NCBI GenBank assembly: GCA_964019425.1
Contig: OZ025797.1
Span: 1,085,777-1,149,776, forward strand
Source: Flectonema sp. DT1601
Lineage: Eukaryota > Euglenozoa > Diplonemea > Diplonemida > Diplonemidae
Reading direction: 5' to 3'
DNA length: 64,000 nucleotides
The position numbers and the translations under genes are program-made. Under the pieces are notes generated by a model. The model did not search any database, was not told the origin of the DNA, and saw only the letters and a program-made list of their open reading frames with translations. Positions within the stretch are counted from its first letter, which is position 1, and the number at the start of each line of letters is the position of its first letter. Shown one piece after another: positions 41,101 through 49,383 of this stretch.

Positions 41101-42453
41101 CAGGTTTACGGCGTGTGTAGCAACGTGTGTCTTACCTGTCCCTGGAGGACCTTGAACTAAGCTCAGTTTGTTCTCCAAAATCTCCCCCACTGCACGCTGC
41201 TGTGGTGAGTCAAGGTCCAGCATTGGAAGCTGAGAATACACCGCAGACTCTACTCCCTGAGATAAGTGTGAGACAGAACGAGCTGTTTCATTAGTCTTCC
41301 CCCCAAGAATAATATCCTCAAAGGGAACCTTCCGAATAACTTGCAAGCGCCTCAGAACAGGAGGATACGCAAACAGACTCCCACCCAGCTGCACCATGGT
41401 TGCTCCCTTTTCTCTCAATACAGCAGCACCCATCGTTCCGTCCCAGAAACTGATTCCAATAGTCGGACGATGGCTACTTAACTCACCTACTTCTCTCGCT
41501 ACGATGGTAGCGAGGGCAACAATTGTAAAGTTTTCTCTTGTAACAAACGCCACCACACCGCTTGTAGGGAGAAGGTTGCCCGAGTTCTCAATGAGTTCTC
41601 GCCGCTTTCTTATTGAATTTTCGTTTGCCAGCACATGTGTTGGGTGGTAGTTGAAGTTTACAATAAAGAAAGCTTCTCTAGACTGATAACCGTTGTGCTT
41701 CACACCTTTCCCATTGTCTTTGCCTTTGCCTTTACCTTTACCTTTACCTTTACCTTCCTCGCCACCACCAACATAAATAGTATTGAAGGTTGCATTCTCA
41801 AACCACCTTCTGCGTGCCCTCTTGCTGGTTATATCCTTCCTCCAGATATCACGCATTGCAGTAAGGTGATCCTTCATTTCTTCTCTCAAAGGTCCAATAA
41901 GATCCTCTCTTAAAAGGGCAAAGTGGAAGGCAAGATATTCCTCACAAGTTGCAGAACCTGGTTTACTTGGAAGTGGAAGATTGACCCTCGGATCGATGAC
42001 TTCTTGCAGGGTGGGCATGATTTCCTGATAGCGGTATGAATGTCTACTGCCATTGAGATCGTTCACTATGGTTGCTTCATCTTGCATCCATTGCACAATC
42101 GGTGTATTCCTATCAGGAATTGTTTTCAGTTTCCTTTGAAATTCGCTGTCGGAGAGAAGCAAACCGAGCAGCTTGCGTATCTGATCGATGTGCATTGGAT
42201 GTTTCTTCAAGAATTCCAGGAATTTTGAGAAGGCTTCAAAATTTTGAGTTATCAGAGAACAGCACACTTTTGAAATGAATTCGGATCCATTCTTGTTAGG
42301 GTCTAATAACATTGTGACGACCGTCAGGCATCCTTTGTGAACAGCCTTGTCTACAAAAAGAACTGCATCACTTAAAGTATGGCAAGCACCAGACTCAATG
42401 CGATCCTCAATGAATCCTCCTTTACCACCTTTACCCTTCCTGCTTGTCTTCAT
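35104..42453 (-). CDS. ZNFX1-like SF1 helicase fused to NFX1-type zinc cluster, coiled coil and three CbbX-type AAA modules
   Basis: 2449 aa, uninterrupted. Residues about 1-400 hold a basic Gly/Lys N-terminus, a helical region and a ZNFX1-like domain with a Lys-Gly tract. The UPF1/ZNFX1-type helicase spans about 410-1000: Walker A GPPGTGKTH near 434, motif II FIEEAGE, GDHKQLRP, QHRMRPEMS, and NFQGEESDIVIVSLVR ... NVMLSRAR. About 1018-1085 is a Cys/His cluster like an NFX1 zinc finger, and about 1085-1250 is a charged coiled coil. Three AAA domains of CbbX/SpoVK type follow, with GNPGTGKTT (about 1530), GNPGTGKTT (about 1800) and GAPGTGKTT (about 2075), each with an IDEAY Walker B. A C-terminal CGVCGRYDC cluster may bind zinc. 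ZNFX1 relatives act in small-RNA inheritance and antiviral RNA sensing; the role here is inference. An acceptor-like TTTTACAG lies 28 nt before the ATG. Confidence 0.9.
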   Translation of the reverse strand: MKTSRKGKGGKGGFIEDRIESGACHTLSDAVLFVDKAVHKGCLTVVTMLLDPNKNGSEFISKVCCSLITQNFEAFSKFLEFLKKHPMHIDQIRKLLGLLLSDSEFQRKLKTIPDRNTPIVQWMQDEATIVNDLNGSRHSYRYQEIMPTLQEVIDPRVNLPLPSKPGSATCEEYLAFHFALLREDLIGPLREEMKDHLTAMRDIWRKDITSKRARRRWFENATFNTIYVGGGEEGKGKGKGKGKGKDNGKGVKHNGYQSREAFFIVNFNYHPTHVLANENSIRKRRELIENSGNLLPTSGVVAFVTRENFTIVALATIVAREVGELSSHRPTIGISFWDGTMGAAVLREKGATMVQLGGSLFAYPPVLRRLQVIRKVPFEDIILGGKTNETARSVSHLSQGVESAVYSQLPMLDLDSPQQRAVGEILENKLSLVQGPPGTGKTHVATHAVNLLYRNDPTEKILLVAFTNHTIDQFMESLHIRRSIPLDKMVRFGSGCKSTLLADRVMMKLEKSQRRANVGSIFHGLREQLDSLERDIVSASKKALHSHPKWRIVKEVLNRKGLNAIADQLSTETTKDGFTLIGKAGKQRQHFDQYELWFSGKSKSGDKMRTGDPFPWNLTLAGRKSKLDDWLDLDSSRVELSDLVVEHADVRKQMRKLGDFERKMVVDECHILGCTTTFLAENSSLLDDVTSVFIEEAGELLECSALTSLLSLKLRRVAMIGDHKQLRPKIESYDLTVESGGPYKFNTSMFERLILEGSPYVTLEMQHRMRPEMSRLVRPTYEQYIDGPKVVVDRQVPKGTAKNVVFIDHNVPENAEGSENTTDSLSKTNQYEVIMVMGMLRYFVNQGHSPGDIVILTPYLGQLIDIRRALEKSKLWKATLSELDEEQLAKQKDDGESNNEDEDEDVPKDRAAVRVSTIDNFQGEESDIVIVSLVRCNKRGNIGFLKQPERVNVMLSRARCGLYMIGSLATLTNPRGSVWIRLRKLLEEAKQVYNGFPAVCERHRTVQLLKSENDFINLTPDGGCSLPCESSLKCSHPCPKMCHSTPHTKIRCRVPVSSTCSEGHHVVFECYKKEQGVLDCSLCRKIREIDMKMATVLDEKRSKAIKEEEAHILLMKKLEGEAILAEKEIDAIREERERVIKRAALAERKVLLLQEARGEKDTNELKTEIELIKQKRESQENLEMKRKNRMAKVKALTQQRDLEVRRLAEARQKSTEEMRTINDRANLQKRNLEESNAVKERESEQLNAMREDLRKACEKGELDKIVSAAQRDPENFDIIFGWKDMHKELKNTTPRQEVLRGGPMQATIILLSEKPNVTSAYRMLLEGDDEVVLFLRRYCEQLLADGPARSLLEDAANVTLPSFYLSMVLALRTNMQSVVKGNLSLAHRFLCGSVLVSLIQLRDAGADTILLDAVFGLVAKKTRIFKETFCENESDKVSRPRGVVCRMLQEACTKPRSQLDLSSAKRRAEKSSWEKLANERKAFKKLVGMTGLSTVKKYFYDVILGIQQAKEVGRDYKKRQYSTIFTGNPGTGKTTVARIFCEALQEEGLFKDASNFIETSGTKLITDGVDKCASTLKELENGGVMLIDEAYQLRDGSDPRGGQILNLLLTEMENHKGKMTIVLAGYEARIADLIAFNEGLPSRFPNKCKFEDYSDEELLCIFESKRKNDKSTIDSKPVFDLEDKRYLEVAVRRLGRRRGLGFGNARTMHNLYDIATDRNAARARKSGVTDRTLRKEDLLGVTDFNVKNSEPYKKLEDMMGLQSIKESMEAVLDSIEQNIKLEEDLKAPREVMLNRVFIGNPGTGKTTVAELYGKILKEAGVLSRGEVILRTASDCVGTVLGESAKKTSALLESAMGSVLVIDEAYGLDPCSGFNSKCPYREEVINTIVEKVSGGTGEDRAVVLLGYTKEMEKMINNCNPGFQRRFQFTNAWNFEDFNDDELFRILAARLKKQDLLMDTSDIVKVVSEVLSKKKMLPNFGNAGEVNNCVSAAAQRLLKCAKNDPSIASDRLLFSHFQESAGAEQTDVAALFSDLFSVGSIVTRFERIRNVCLQCKKKGKEPRDVIPMNFRFVGAPGTGKTTVAKRIGKLYESLGILGSSEVNMKSVSDFVTGYAQQAAKQTQMIFKESLGRVLFIDEAYRLTESREVLDEIVQLLTDETYQYKMVVVLAGYKKDIDAMLTTNEGLKSRIAEEILFSNFSRDECCDILVTMLKKKCIPVESDARDVIEAEMDECLKLSSWSNVRDVETLRNKCFEEHAQHADRPLHNWELEKVFQKFRETREENLPAKLSKASDTQKLPLMSAPTASAISKNVVSAVAAAAEVPEVDESEPEVETETKNINEDPWKDSGISDSFTTELTNRGTSLGLTTVTDLRRAFSDPELMQKLESGFDFAMMTIWKQIWKQQDDWRIEQERLVKLKKKKQTPVWRCGVCGRYDCSYRPYIERYIEVEE

Positions 42454-42724
42454 TGTTCTTAGTTTTGTCAGTATAAGTTTCCTGTAAAATGTAATAAATG
42501 GATATATGCAACGACAACGGACTTCATAGCCGGCAGAACCACATCAGAAAGTAGAAAGGAGAACGTTTTCTTTATTTCTTATTTTGTCTTTTGGGTAAAG
42601 GTTGGATAGTCGTTGGTTTGCGGTAGGTAGTCTTCCAATCAGGACGCTTCTTGTCCTTCGTCGCTCAATACGGAGACGGTAGCCAAAGACCACTGGGTTA
42701 CCGAGCTATGAAGCTCTACGGTCC
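42454..42724. other. Spacer between helicase gene and retroelement remains
   Basis: It holds the helicase 5' UTR and, from about 42560, sequence that is probably the 3' end of the adjacent minus-strand retroelement fragment. A small stem GAGCT/AGCTC is seen near 42702-42715. No gene was found. Confidence 0.5.
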
Positions 42725-44411
42725 TCAGAGAGTTATTAGGAGATGAATTAGGAGTGATGTATGAGTATGATATACTAAAAAGATAGTAACTTCTGATAAC
42801 AGCTTGTTGCCGTCCATTGTTCTAAATGCCATACGAAGCCAGCGAGGGAATGTAAGTTCCTCGTAGCAAACATAAATGGCAGCTCTCAGGCCTCCGGTAG
42901 CATCAAGATATTGCCTAAACATCACCCGTTTGATCGATGGTTTCGCCCTTGTTGAACCCTCCATAATCTTACCAAACAGCTTTCTGTTAGCTTCCCTCGC
43001 TATCCTTGACTTATATGCGAAGAAGTCCATAGTCGTTGACACCGGCTTGCTCTTAACATTTTTCGAAATCTTTTTCGCCAGTTCATCTGCCTTGTCATTC
43101 GGTTCAATTCCCACATGAGCTGGGATGAATTGAAAGTGTACGAATGAGTCTAATTTTCTTATCCCTTCTAGTATCGAGAGAGAGTTCAGCTTCCTCTGAG
43201 CCGCAATTCCACCACGCAGCTCATCCAGATTAGATTTAGAATCACTGAAGACTCTCGTGATTCCAGATCTGGGACCCAAGACAGAGGTTGCTTTTCCAAA
43301 TTCACTTATTAACAGCTTCAGAGTTACCTGTTCAGCTTTATAACTACTTTCCGTTGCAACAAGTCTCGATGCCATGGTCCGTTCGCACGGCGTGATCTGC
43401 ACTGCCGCTGCGCCTGCCGTGTAGTTGACAGGGTCGTGGGATCCGTCAACAAAAATAGACGAGGTACATGGCCTTAGTTCGCTGCAGTACTCCTCGAACT
43501 TAGCCTTGTCCACTTCAGCAACACCAGTCTTTGAATGTCCATATCCGCAAGATATCTCCAGGTTCGGAACATCTATCCATGGCTCGATGCTGTCAGGCAT
43601 GACAATCCCTTGGATCTTCATATTACGGTCTTCAGCTGGTAAAGTGAACTCCAAGTTCCACTAGCAATTCTCTTCGTAAAAAGAACCCAATCCAGTGACC
43701 GATACCTGAATAAAGCAATTCTGGCTTGCTTCTCAATCTGCAGTCTCATCGGGAGTATGTTCGCCTCCCACAGTAACGGAAGGGACCTTGTGTTGAAGCC
43801 GCAGCCTGTGATTTTTCTAGCTATCTTCCTCAGATTCAGGTCAATAGGTTTAAGTTGTTCATCTGTCAAGAAAGGTCCATAGCTCTCAAGCCCATACAGA
43901 ATCCTTGAGAGGATGTATAAGTTCTTGATCATGTTCAGCATTTTGAAATCAAAGTTGAATTGCTCCAACTTTCGAAGCAGAACAAGTCCCTTCCTCGTCT
44001 CATCCAGTAGTTTATCCACTTGTGTACCATATTTCAGGTCATCGTCAATATGGACACCCAAGTACTTAACACTATCCACCATCGGCATGAGTACGGCAGT
44101 CAGCAACTTCACCCAGGTCGGATCCGGTCCCACTGGCATCAGTTCAAGAAGTTCACTTGCCTTCGTAACCTCAGTATCACCCAGCTTGAGGATCATCGCC
44201 CCGTTTCCAAGTAATGGCCTACCTTCTTCATTTGACCGAATCATCCCAGCCAGTTCCTCCCTACTGATCCGAAAGAAGTTCTCTCCTGACGTTCTGGGGA
44301 ATCCCAGCCTCCAATACATATTCCTAGGACAGTCCACCGGCATCCCGCAGGTCTTCGAAACCGACAGTGCCATGTCATTATCTTTGCACCAACGATCTAC
44401 TAACCCAAGGA
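42725..44411 (-). pseudogene. Truncated RT thumb plus RNase H of a non-LTR retroelement (family X, left copy)
   Basis: Two frames (44373-43618 and 43654-42725) form one product broken by a frameshift near 43640. The first shows the region after the RT catalytic site (DRWCKDND just upstream of 44373, KYLGVHID, MIKNLYILSRILYG). The second is an RNase H domain with IFVDGSHD, AEQVTLKLL, VFSDSKSNLDEL and IPAHVGIEPNDKADEL, so all four acidic/His positions are present. The RT fingers and palm are missing because the sequence changes to another element at about 44411. It is the same family as the plus-strand fragment at 47970-49383 (shared NLY..R..Y.L, MRKIAR and LLWEA..LP.. motifs). Confidence 0.85.
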
Positions 44412-46553
44412 CTAACTGCAGATTTTGTCTGCTTCTTCGTTTCCGACAATGCCACAGTGAGAAAAGACATGCTGGAAAATAAACTTTGTTTTGAATTTAT
44501 TGTTGAAAAATTCAATAAACTGCCAGATGCGGCTTCCTAGTCTCGTTTTCTGTTTTGTTCCCCCTTTTTCCAGTTCCATCAAGGCACTGGAGGAGTCTGA
44601 CACAAATAAAACTGACGCATTTTCCGGCGGTTTAAATTCCTTAAAAAGTAAAACAAAAGCGTTTTTGATCGCCATCATTTCAGCCCTAAAAGAGGTGCAG
44701 ATTATTCCTGCTTCACTTTTGTTTGTGAGAAATTCGTTTCCTTCGCTGTCTATGATGTACACACCAGCAGCACCGCGTTCTTCAACAACGGCACCATCGG
44801 TATATACCTCTAAGACTGGTTCATAATCTTTCCTTATTTCATTAAGAACAGCTTCACAAGCTTTTTTATTTTTTTTTTTGTCTTTTTTTTTTCTAACATG
44901 CATTTCTGGTTTAAAAACATTGAAATCATTTGAAAAACTCCATGGAGGATGAACGTAAATGGGATATTTCTTAAAACTGAGTGATAGAAGGTTGTGTTTT
45001 TTCAGAACATTCATTCCTAAACGAGTAAAAGAATCAATGGGTGTTGAGGATATTCTTTCAGGTGGAATAAAGACATTTAATAAAGGGGACGTGATTCGCG
45101 CCATTTTGGCGAACCATCTACCAGTTTCAAGTCTCAAATGGGTGTTGATACTTTGTTGTTGTGCCTCAAAAAAGATCTTATCTCTTGTTTCCCTTGTTGG
45201 TGGTAAGGCACCTAAAACATAGCACGCACCCCTAAGGTGTAAAGAGAGAAGCCTGTCCATGTGAATCTTTTTATACCTAACTTCAGGATAAAAAGCTTCA
45301 CACGAGTTTGTTATGACAGGTCGAATATACAAATCATACACCTCACGCAAAGTTGCAGTACACTGTCCCCATGCTTTTGATGCGACAAGCTTCAGATACC
45401 TTAAGCGAAGATTAACTCTTCTACAAATATACGAGATATGCTGTTTCCAATCGAGCTTGTTATCAAGGATCACCCCAAGAAGCTTGGCGCTATCAACACA
45501 TGGAACAATATTTTTTGTTAAATTTGAAGTAAAAGTGAAAGGTGTTTGTAGTGGGGAATTTGGGGAGTAGGGATAATACACAAGTTTTGTTTTGTCAGGC
45601 TCATAACTTACTTTTAATTTTAATTCGTTTAGATCCTTTTCAATCTCATTAAAGAAATATTTCGTTTTTGCCAAATGATAAGTAAAACCTTTCCCTTCAT
45701 CATCAACTACAAAAGCAATATCATCCGCATACTTAGCAACCGTAATATCTAGTCTCTCTGCTACTTTTTCAATATACAGAGTAAAAAGTAGAGCCGACAA
45801 AACTGTTCCTTGTGGAACACCAGAATAAACATTGTGGTAAGAACCTTTTTCATTATTAACAACAACCGCTGCTCTTCGTTTTTTAAGAAAGGCCTGAATC
45901 CAGGCTATAAAATGTTTTGGTATTCCAAGATCTACCATCCTTTGAAGGAGAAGATCATGGTTCACACTATTAAAAGCTTTTTCTATATCAAGAAGAACAA
46001 GGGCCGCTGACTTTTTTTGGTGTTTAAGAAATCTAAGTCTGTCCGTAACATATAGGATGTTTTCCCGGCAGGAACGCGTTTTTCGATAAGAAGTTTGGTT
46101 GAAACCAATACCGTCAGTTTTCTTTTCATTCGGTGATTGCATAAAATACGTAAGACGTTCCTTCACCATTCTTTCCATCAATTTCGCAATAAAAGGGGTG
46201 AGAGAGATCATTCTATATGAAGAGGGGAGGTTTGGGGGTTTTCCTTTTTTTAAAACAGGGATCCAGTGTGTGTCTTTCCAATCACTCGGGACAACAGAAT
46301 GTTTCCACGAATTGTTAAAAATCTTAAGTAAAATGTTTAGCATTCTAGGTCCCAAATGGTTAAGAAGAATACCTTGAACGCCATCTGGTGAATTCTTTTC
46401 CAGAGCCATTCCTCTCAATTGGATTCTAAGTTCATGTTGTGTAAATGGTGTAAAATCAGAAGGGTCTGTTTCTATTTTCTTTGTCTTTGTTTTTTCTTCG
46501 ATATTACCAACACGTTGTAAAAATTGATTATTGAAAATTGATGCTTTTTCCAC
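44412..46553 (-). CDS. LINE reverse transcriptase and RNase H segment
   Basis: 713 codons open. RT motifs: LVLLDIEKAFNSVNHDLLL (A), SGVPQGTVLSALLF (B), AKYADDIAFVV (C, YADD) and KLLGVILDNKLDWKQHI. RNase H motifs: EVYTDGAVVE, FRAEMMAIK, FVSDSSSALMEL and VFSHCGIVGNEEADKI. All catalytic positions appear intact. The frame ends almost immediately after the last RNase H motif, so the C-terminal part is missing. The first Met is internal to the element's long ORF; the upstream linker and endonuclease are in other frames. Confidence 0.88.
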   Translation of the reverse strand: MEKASIFNNQFLQRVGNIEEKTKTKKIETDPSDFTPFTQHELRIQLRGMALEKNSPDGVQGILLNHLGPRMLNILLKIFNNSWKHSVVPSDWKDTHWIPVLKKGKPPNLPSSYRMISLTPFIAKLMERMVKERLTYFMQSPNEKKTDGIGFNQTSYRKTRSCRENILYVTDRLRFLKHQKKSAALVLLDIEKAFNSVNHDLLLQRMVDLGIPKHFIAWIQAFLKKRRAAVVVNNEKGSYHNVYSGVPQGTVLSALLFTLYIEKVAERLDITVAKYADDIAFVVDDEGKGFTYHLAKTKYFFNEIEKDLNELKLKVSYEPDKTKLVYYPYSPNSPLQTPFTFTSNLTKNIVPCVDSAKLLGVILDNKLDWKQHISYICRRVNLRLRYLKLVASKAWGQCTATLREVYDLYIRPVITNSCEAFYPEVRYKKIHMDRLLSLHLRGACYVLGALPPTRETRDKIFFEAQQQSINTHLRLETGRWFAKMARITSPLLNVFIPPERISSTPIDSFTRLGMNVLKKHNLLSLSFKKYPIYVHPPWSFSNDFNVFKPEMHVRKKKDKKKNKKACEAVLNEIRKDYEPVLEVYTDGAVVEERGAAGVYIIDSEGNEFLTNKSEAGIICTSFRAEMMAIKNAFVLLFKEFKPPENASVLFVSDSSSALMELEKGGTKQKTRLGSRIWQFIEFFNNKFKTKFIFQHVFSHCGIVGNEEADKICS

Positions 46554-46627
46554 ATCATCTGTAACAAGTTTATCACCACAGGTGATTTCTCGAATTTCTT
46601 TAAGCCTTGATCTGCCATCAAGGCCTC

Positions 46628-46966
46628 TTATGTCTTCAAAAGCTTCAATAATAGACTTGTCTTTTTTAAGGCTTTTTTTAAACTGTTGATTCTTGGCATC
46701 AACGACTGTTTTTTTGAGTTCTTTTTTAAAGATGTAAAAATTGACTTTCCCTGTTGCGACAGATCTGTAAGATCATCCCGTTGGTCACAATGTGACTCGT
46801 TGAACTCATGAAACTTAGATGCAACCGTCGTGTTCCACCACTTCTTTGGTGACTTTCCTTTCAAATAAATCCTTGGTACAAAGATCCGTAGCGCATTTTT
46901 TAATTCTCTTATGAATTCCATTGATAATTTCTGGTTATCTTGAATCTTTTCAAGTCGCTTCGCCAC
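46628..46966 (-). pseudogene. Linker between endonuclease and RT of the LINE, out of frame
   Basis: This 112-codon frame has the basic, helical, Trp-containing composition (LKGKSPKKWWNTTV) typical of the segment between endonuclease and RT in LINE ORF2. It is in a different frame from both flanking domains, so the element carries frameshifts here. Confidence 0.65.
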
Positions 46967-47046
46967 CCTTTCGAGGTGGGAGCTGTAGTTTGGCCACAGT
47001 GCCCTGTTCCAATTATAAGAAAAAACCGTTGCACCGTTCGCTCTGT

Positions 47047-47799
47047 TTATCGAATCCGAAAAAAAAGAGAAAAATACATTGGTACATGATCGCTTGATAG
47101 AGATTCGAGCGTCGTCCAGTTGCCAATATCACAGTTTTTTTGGAGAACAACATCAGGAGAGGTGTTTGATTTTGGTCTTGTGGGGATTTCCTTAACGTTG
47201 CAGCATTCAAACTGGTTATTGTTTAGAAAAGTCGAGACTTCATGGCCATTTGTGTTTGACTCGTCTCTCGGGTCCCAGAGTGGATGCCTTGCGTTAAGAT
47301 CCCCCGCGATAACTACTTTATCATTTTTATTAAAAAGAAAAATACTATTCATATCAAAAGAGGGGGACCTATCAGAGGTTGATTGGCTTACCGGTGGTCT
47401 GTACACGTTGTATACCCTTACAGTTTGTTTTGAATTTGACACAAAAATGCCCTGGACTTCAGTGCAGTCTTGGCTGTGTTGTGCAACAGCGAATGCTGTC
47501 ACGCTTAGGCTGTTCTTGTAAAAAATTGCCAATCCACCACCTCTGACGGGTGCGTTTTTTTTTACCGGAATTCTCCGGTCTCTTCTGAGACACTTGTACC
47601 CATTAAAATTAATGGTTTCGTCGTTATCCTTTAACAAAGTTTCCTGAACCATGAAAAGGTCAGGTTTTATATTTTGTAAAAAAAAAGTTATTTCGTCGGA
47701 TTTCGACTTGAGACCACAAACATTAAAAGATACAATTCTCAGTTCACTGTTTTTTTGCTTTTTTTGTGGACCGGGGTTCGGGTGAATGTCTCCACACAA
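47047..47799 (-). CDS. LINE apurinic/apyrimidinic-type endonuclease with upstream 2A-like motif
   Basis: 250 codons. APE motifs: LRIVSFNVCGL, FMVQETLL, VRVYNVYRPP, VVIAGDLNARHPLWD and SSDHVPMYF. The Met at 47799 lies directly before GDIHPNPGP; reading back in frame shows YFSNLLLCGDIHPNPGP, a hydrophobic stretch followed by NPGP as in ribosome-skipping 2A peptides, with His where Glu is most common. The true frame therefore begins upstream, following an in-frame TGA near 47849. Confidence 0.85.
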   Translation of the reverse strand: MCGDIHPNPGPQKKQKNSELRIVSFNVCGLKSKSDEITFFLQNIKPDLFMVQETLLKDNDETINFNGYKCLRRDRRIPVKKNAPVRGGGLAIFYKNSLSVTAFAVAQHSQDCTEVQGIFVSNSKQTVRVYNVYRPPVSQSTSDRSPSFDMNSIFLFNKNDKVVIAGDLNARHPLWDPRDESNTNGHEVSTFLNNNQFECCNVKEIPTRPKSNTSPDVVLQKNCDIGNWTTLESLSSDHVPMYFSLFFRIR

Positions 47800-47969
47800 A
47801 AGAAGGTTCGAGAAATAAAAAAGATAAAAATCATAAAACAGTCAATTCGGAGGTTCTTCTTTTTTTCTTTTTGTGTTGTCATCACTATCGTTTTCTTTGT
47901 CCAGCTTCAGCTTCACAAGATCGATGTCTTCGTCCATCGATCCTTGTTGAAAACCTTCTTTTTCTGCAG

Positions 47970-49383
47970 TGCCTCCAGCCATATGAATTGGACTACAAGA
48001 CCCTAAAGATGGTTAAAAACTTGTACGTAACAGCGAGGATTTCCTATGCACTGGACAGCTTTGGTTGGTTGCTCAACCAGCATAAAACAGATGCTATCGA
48101 CTTCGAGATGAGAAAAATAGCGAGACTCGTAACAGGATGCAGCAGATGTACTCCGAGGGAGTTGCTCCTTTGGGAAGCCGACATCTTACCGTTTAAAAGA
48201 CAAATCGAAAAGCAGACTAAAATTGCCTATTTCAGGTACAAAGCCATGACCTGGGTGCCGGACACCAACTCACTCGCATCGCCTCGAAGCTTCTGGGGTG
48301 GCCTCATTCCCCGTTCTGAAGGTCAACTAGAAAGTGTGGGGATCGTTCAACCTGACTCTATCAAACCTTGGATTGCTTCGGACAATGTTCAAATCAGCAA
48401 CAGCTGCGGTTTTACAAAATCCTCTGATCCCGCAGTGGACAGGGAGAAATTCCTTACCTACAACGCGACACTTCCTCCGGTGGATATGGTGATCAACTGT
48501 GACGGTTCATACTCTTCGAGTGCGTCAGGCGCGGCTCTCATTGCTAAGTCACGAGACGGAAAGAAACGTGCTCACGCGACCAGATTAGTGCGTGCGGATT
48601 GCAGCTACAGAACTGAGCAACATGCCTTGAAAAATGCGGCAAACTACTTAAACTGGAAGGTACAGAAAGACGGGTTAACTAAGTCAGTCAGAATCTATAC
48701 CGACTCAAAATCATTGTTGGACGAGTTGAAGGGTGGCAGGTGTAAACAGAGAAACACCAGATCCCTCGGCATCCTCGAGAACCTACGGAACTGCGGTATG
48801 AAAGTACATCTTCAATTCATCCCTTCTCACATGGGGATAGAAGCACACGAGAACTTGCTAAGAAATCGGCTCACAACAGATACCTCCCTCAAATCCCAAT
48901 CCGAGGATCCTTCTTCTATCACAAATCCCGAGTGAGGAGGGGATCACGAAGGACATTAGGAACAGAATTGGTTACACCTGCTATAAAAACACCGTCAAAG
49001 GTGCCGCGATAAAATATCCTCCCGACATGAAAAGGAGCGATGAAATCAGAATTGCGAATTTCAGAACGGGGTGTCATCCACTGATGCAAAACTGGCGGAA
49101 AGCCATCAAATGTCCATTCTGCCATAGCGCTCCATCCAACCAACTCCACCTACTCGTAGGCTGTCATCACAGAAACTCGATGCAGCCAGATATGAAATCC
49201 TTGGCTTTTCTACATTGACAGGCAAATGGGACCGATCAAGTGATCTAATCCTCATCAACGGCATTCCTGCCAGTCTTGGCTCAATCTTTGCCACCAGCTG
49301 GCTTCCTTCAGTAGCGATGTTGATCAGGTGGATGGAACAAGCATCCAACCTGAGACTTTGGAATTGTGTAGGTGACACGTAGT
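47970..49383 (+). pseudogene. 5'-truncated RT thumb/RNase H/zinc-knuckle fragment (family X, right copy)
   Basis: The only plus-strand coding remnant. From about 47975: RT thumb (MVKNLYVTARISYALDSFG, MRKIARLVTGC, LLLWEADILPF), then RNase H (NCDGSYSSS, TEQHALKNA, IYTDSKSLLDEL, IPSHMGIEAHENL), then after a frame change near 48940 a C-terminal region with a CPFCH...H...C zinc knuckle, then another change near 49190 to a frame ending WNCVGDT with a stop at 49381-49383. The frames are broken at least twice, so it is dead. It is homologous to the left copy in inverse orientation, and it retains the C-terminus that I could not find in the left copy. Confidence 0.85.

Larger units (their letters stand above)
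44412..47969 (-). mobile_element. APE-type LINE (endonuclease, RT, RNase H), frameshifted
   Basis: Minus-strand order: a short acidic/basic frame (MDEDIDLVKLKL...) ending in TGA, a 2A-like peptide, an apurinic endonuclease, a linker, RT, RNase H. At least two frame breaks lie between 46553 and 47047. The 3' end stops abruptly inside RNase H at about 44412, where family X sequence begins, and the 5' end meets an oppositely oriented family X copy at about 47969. CTGCAG occurs close to both junctions (44416-44421, 47964-47969). An RNase H after the RT is known in I, R1, LOA, Tad and Ingi-like clades; I cannot choose among them. Confidence 0.85.

Noticed and set aside
47766-48000. 5' part of the 389-codon plus-strand ORF as coding sequence
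   Set aside because: Homology to RT/RNase H starts only at about 47975. The earlier codons are antisense to the minus-strand LINE.
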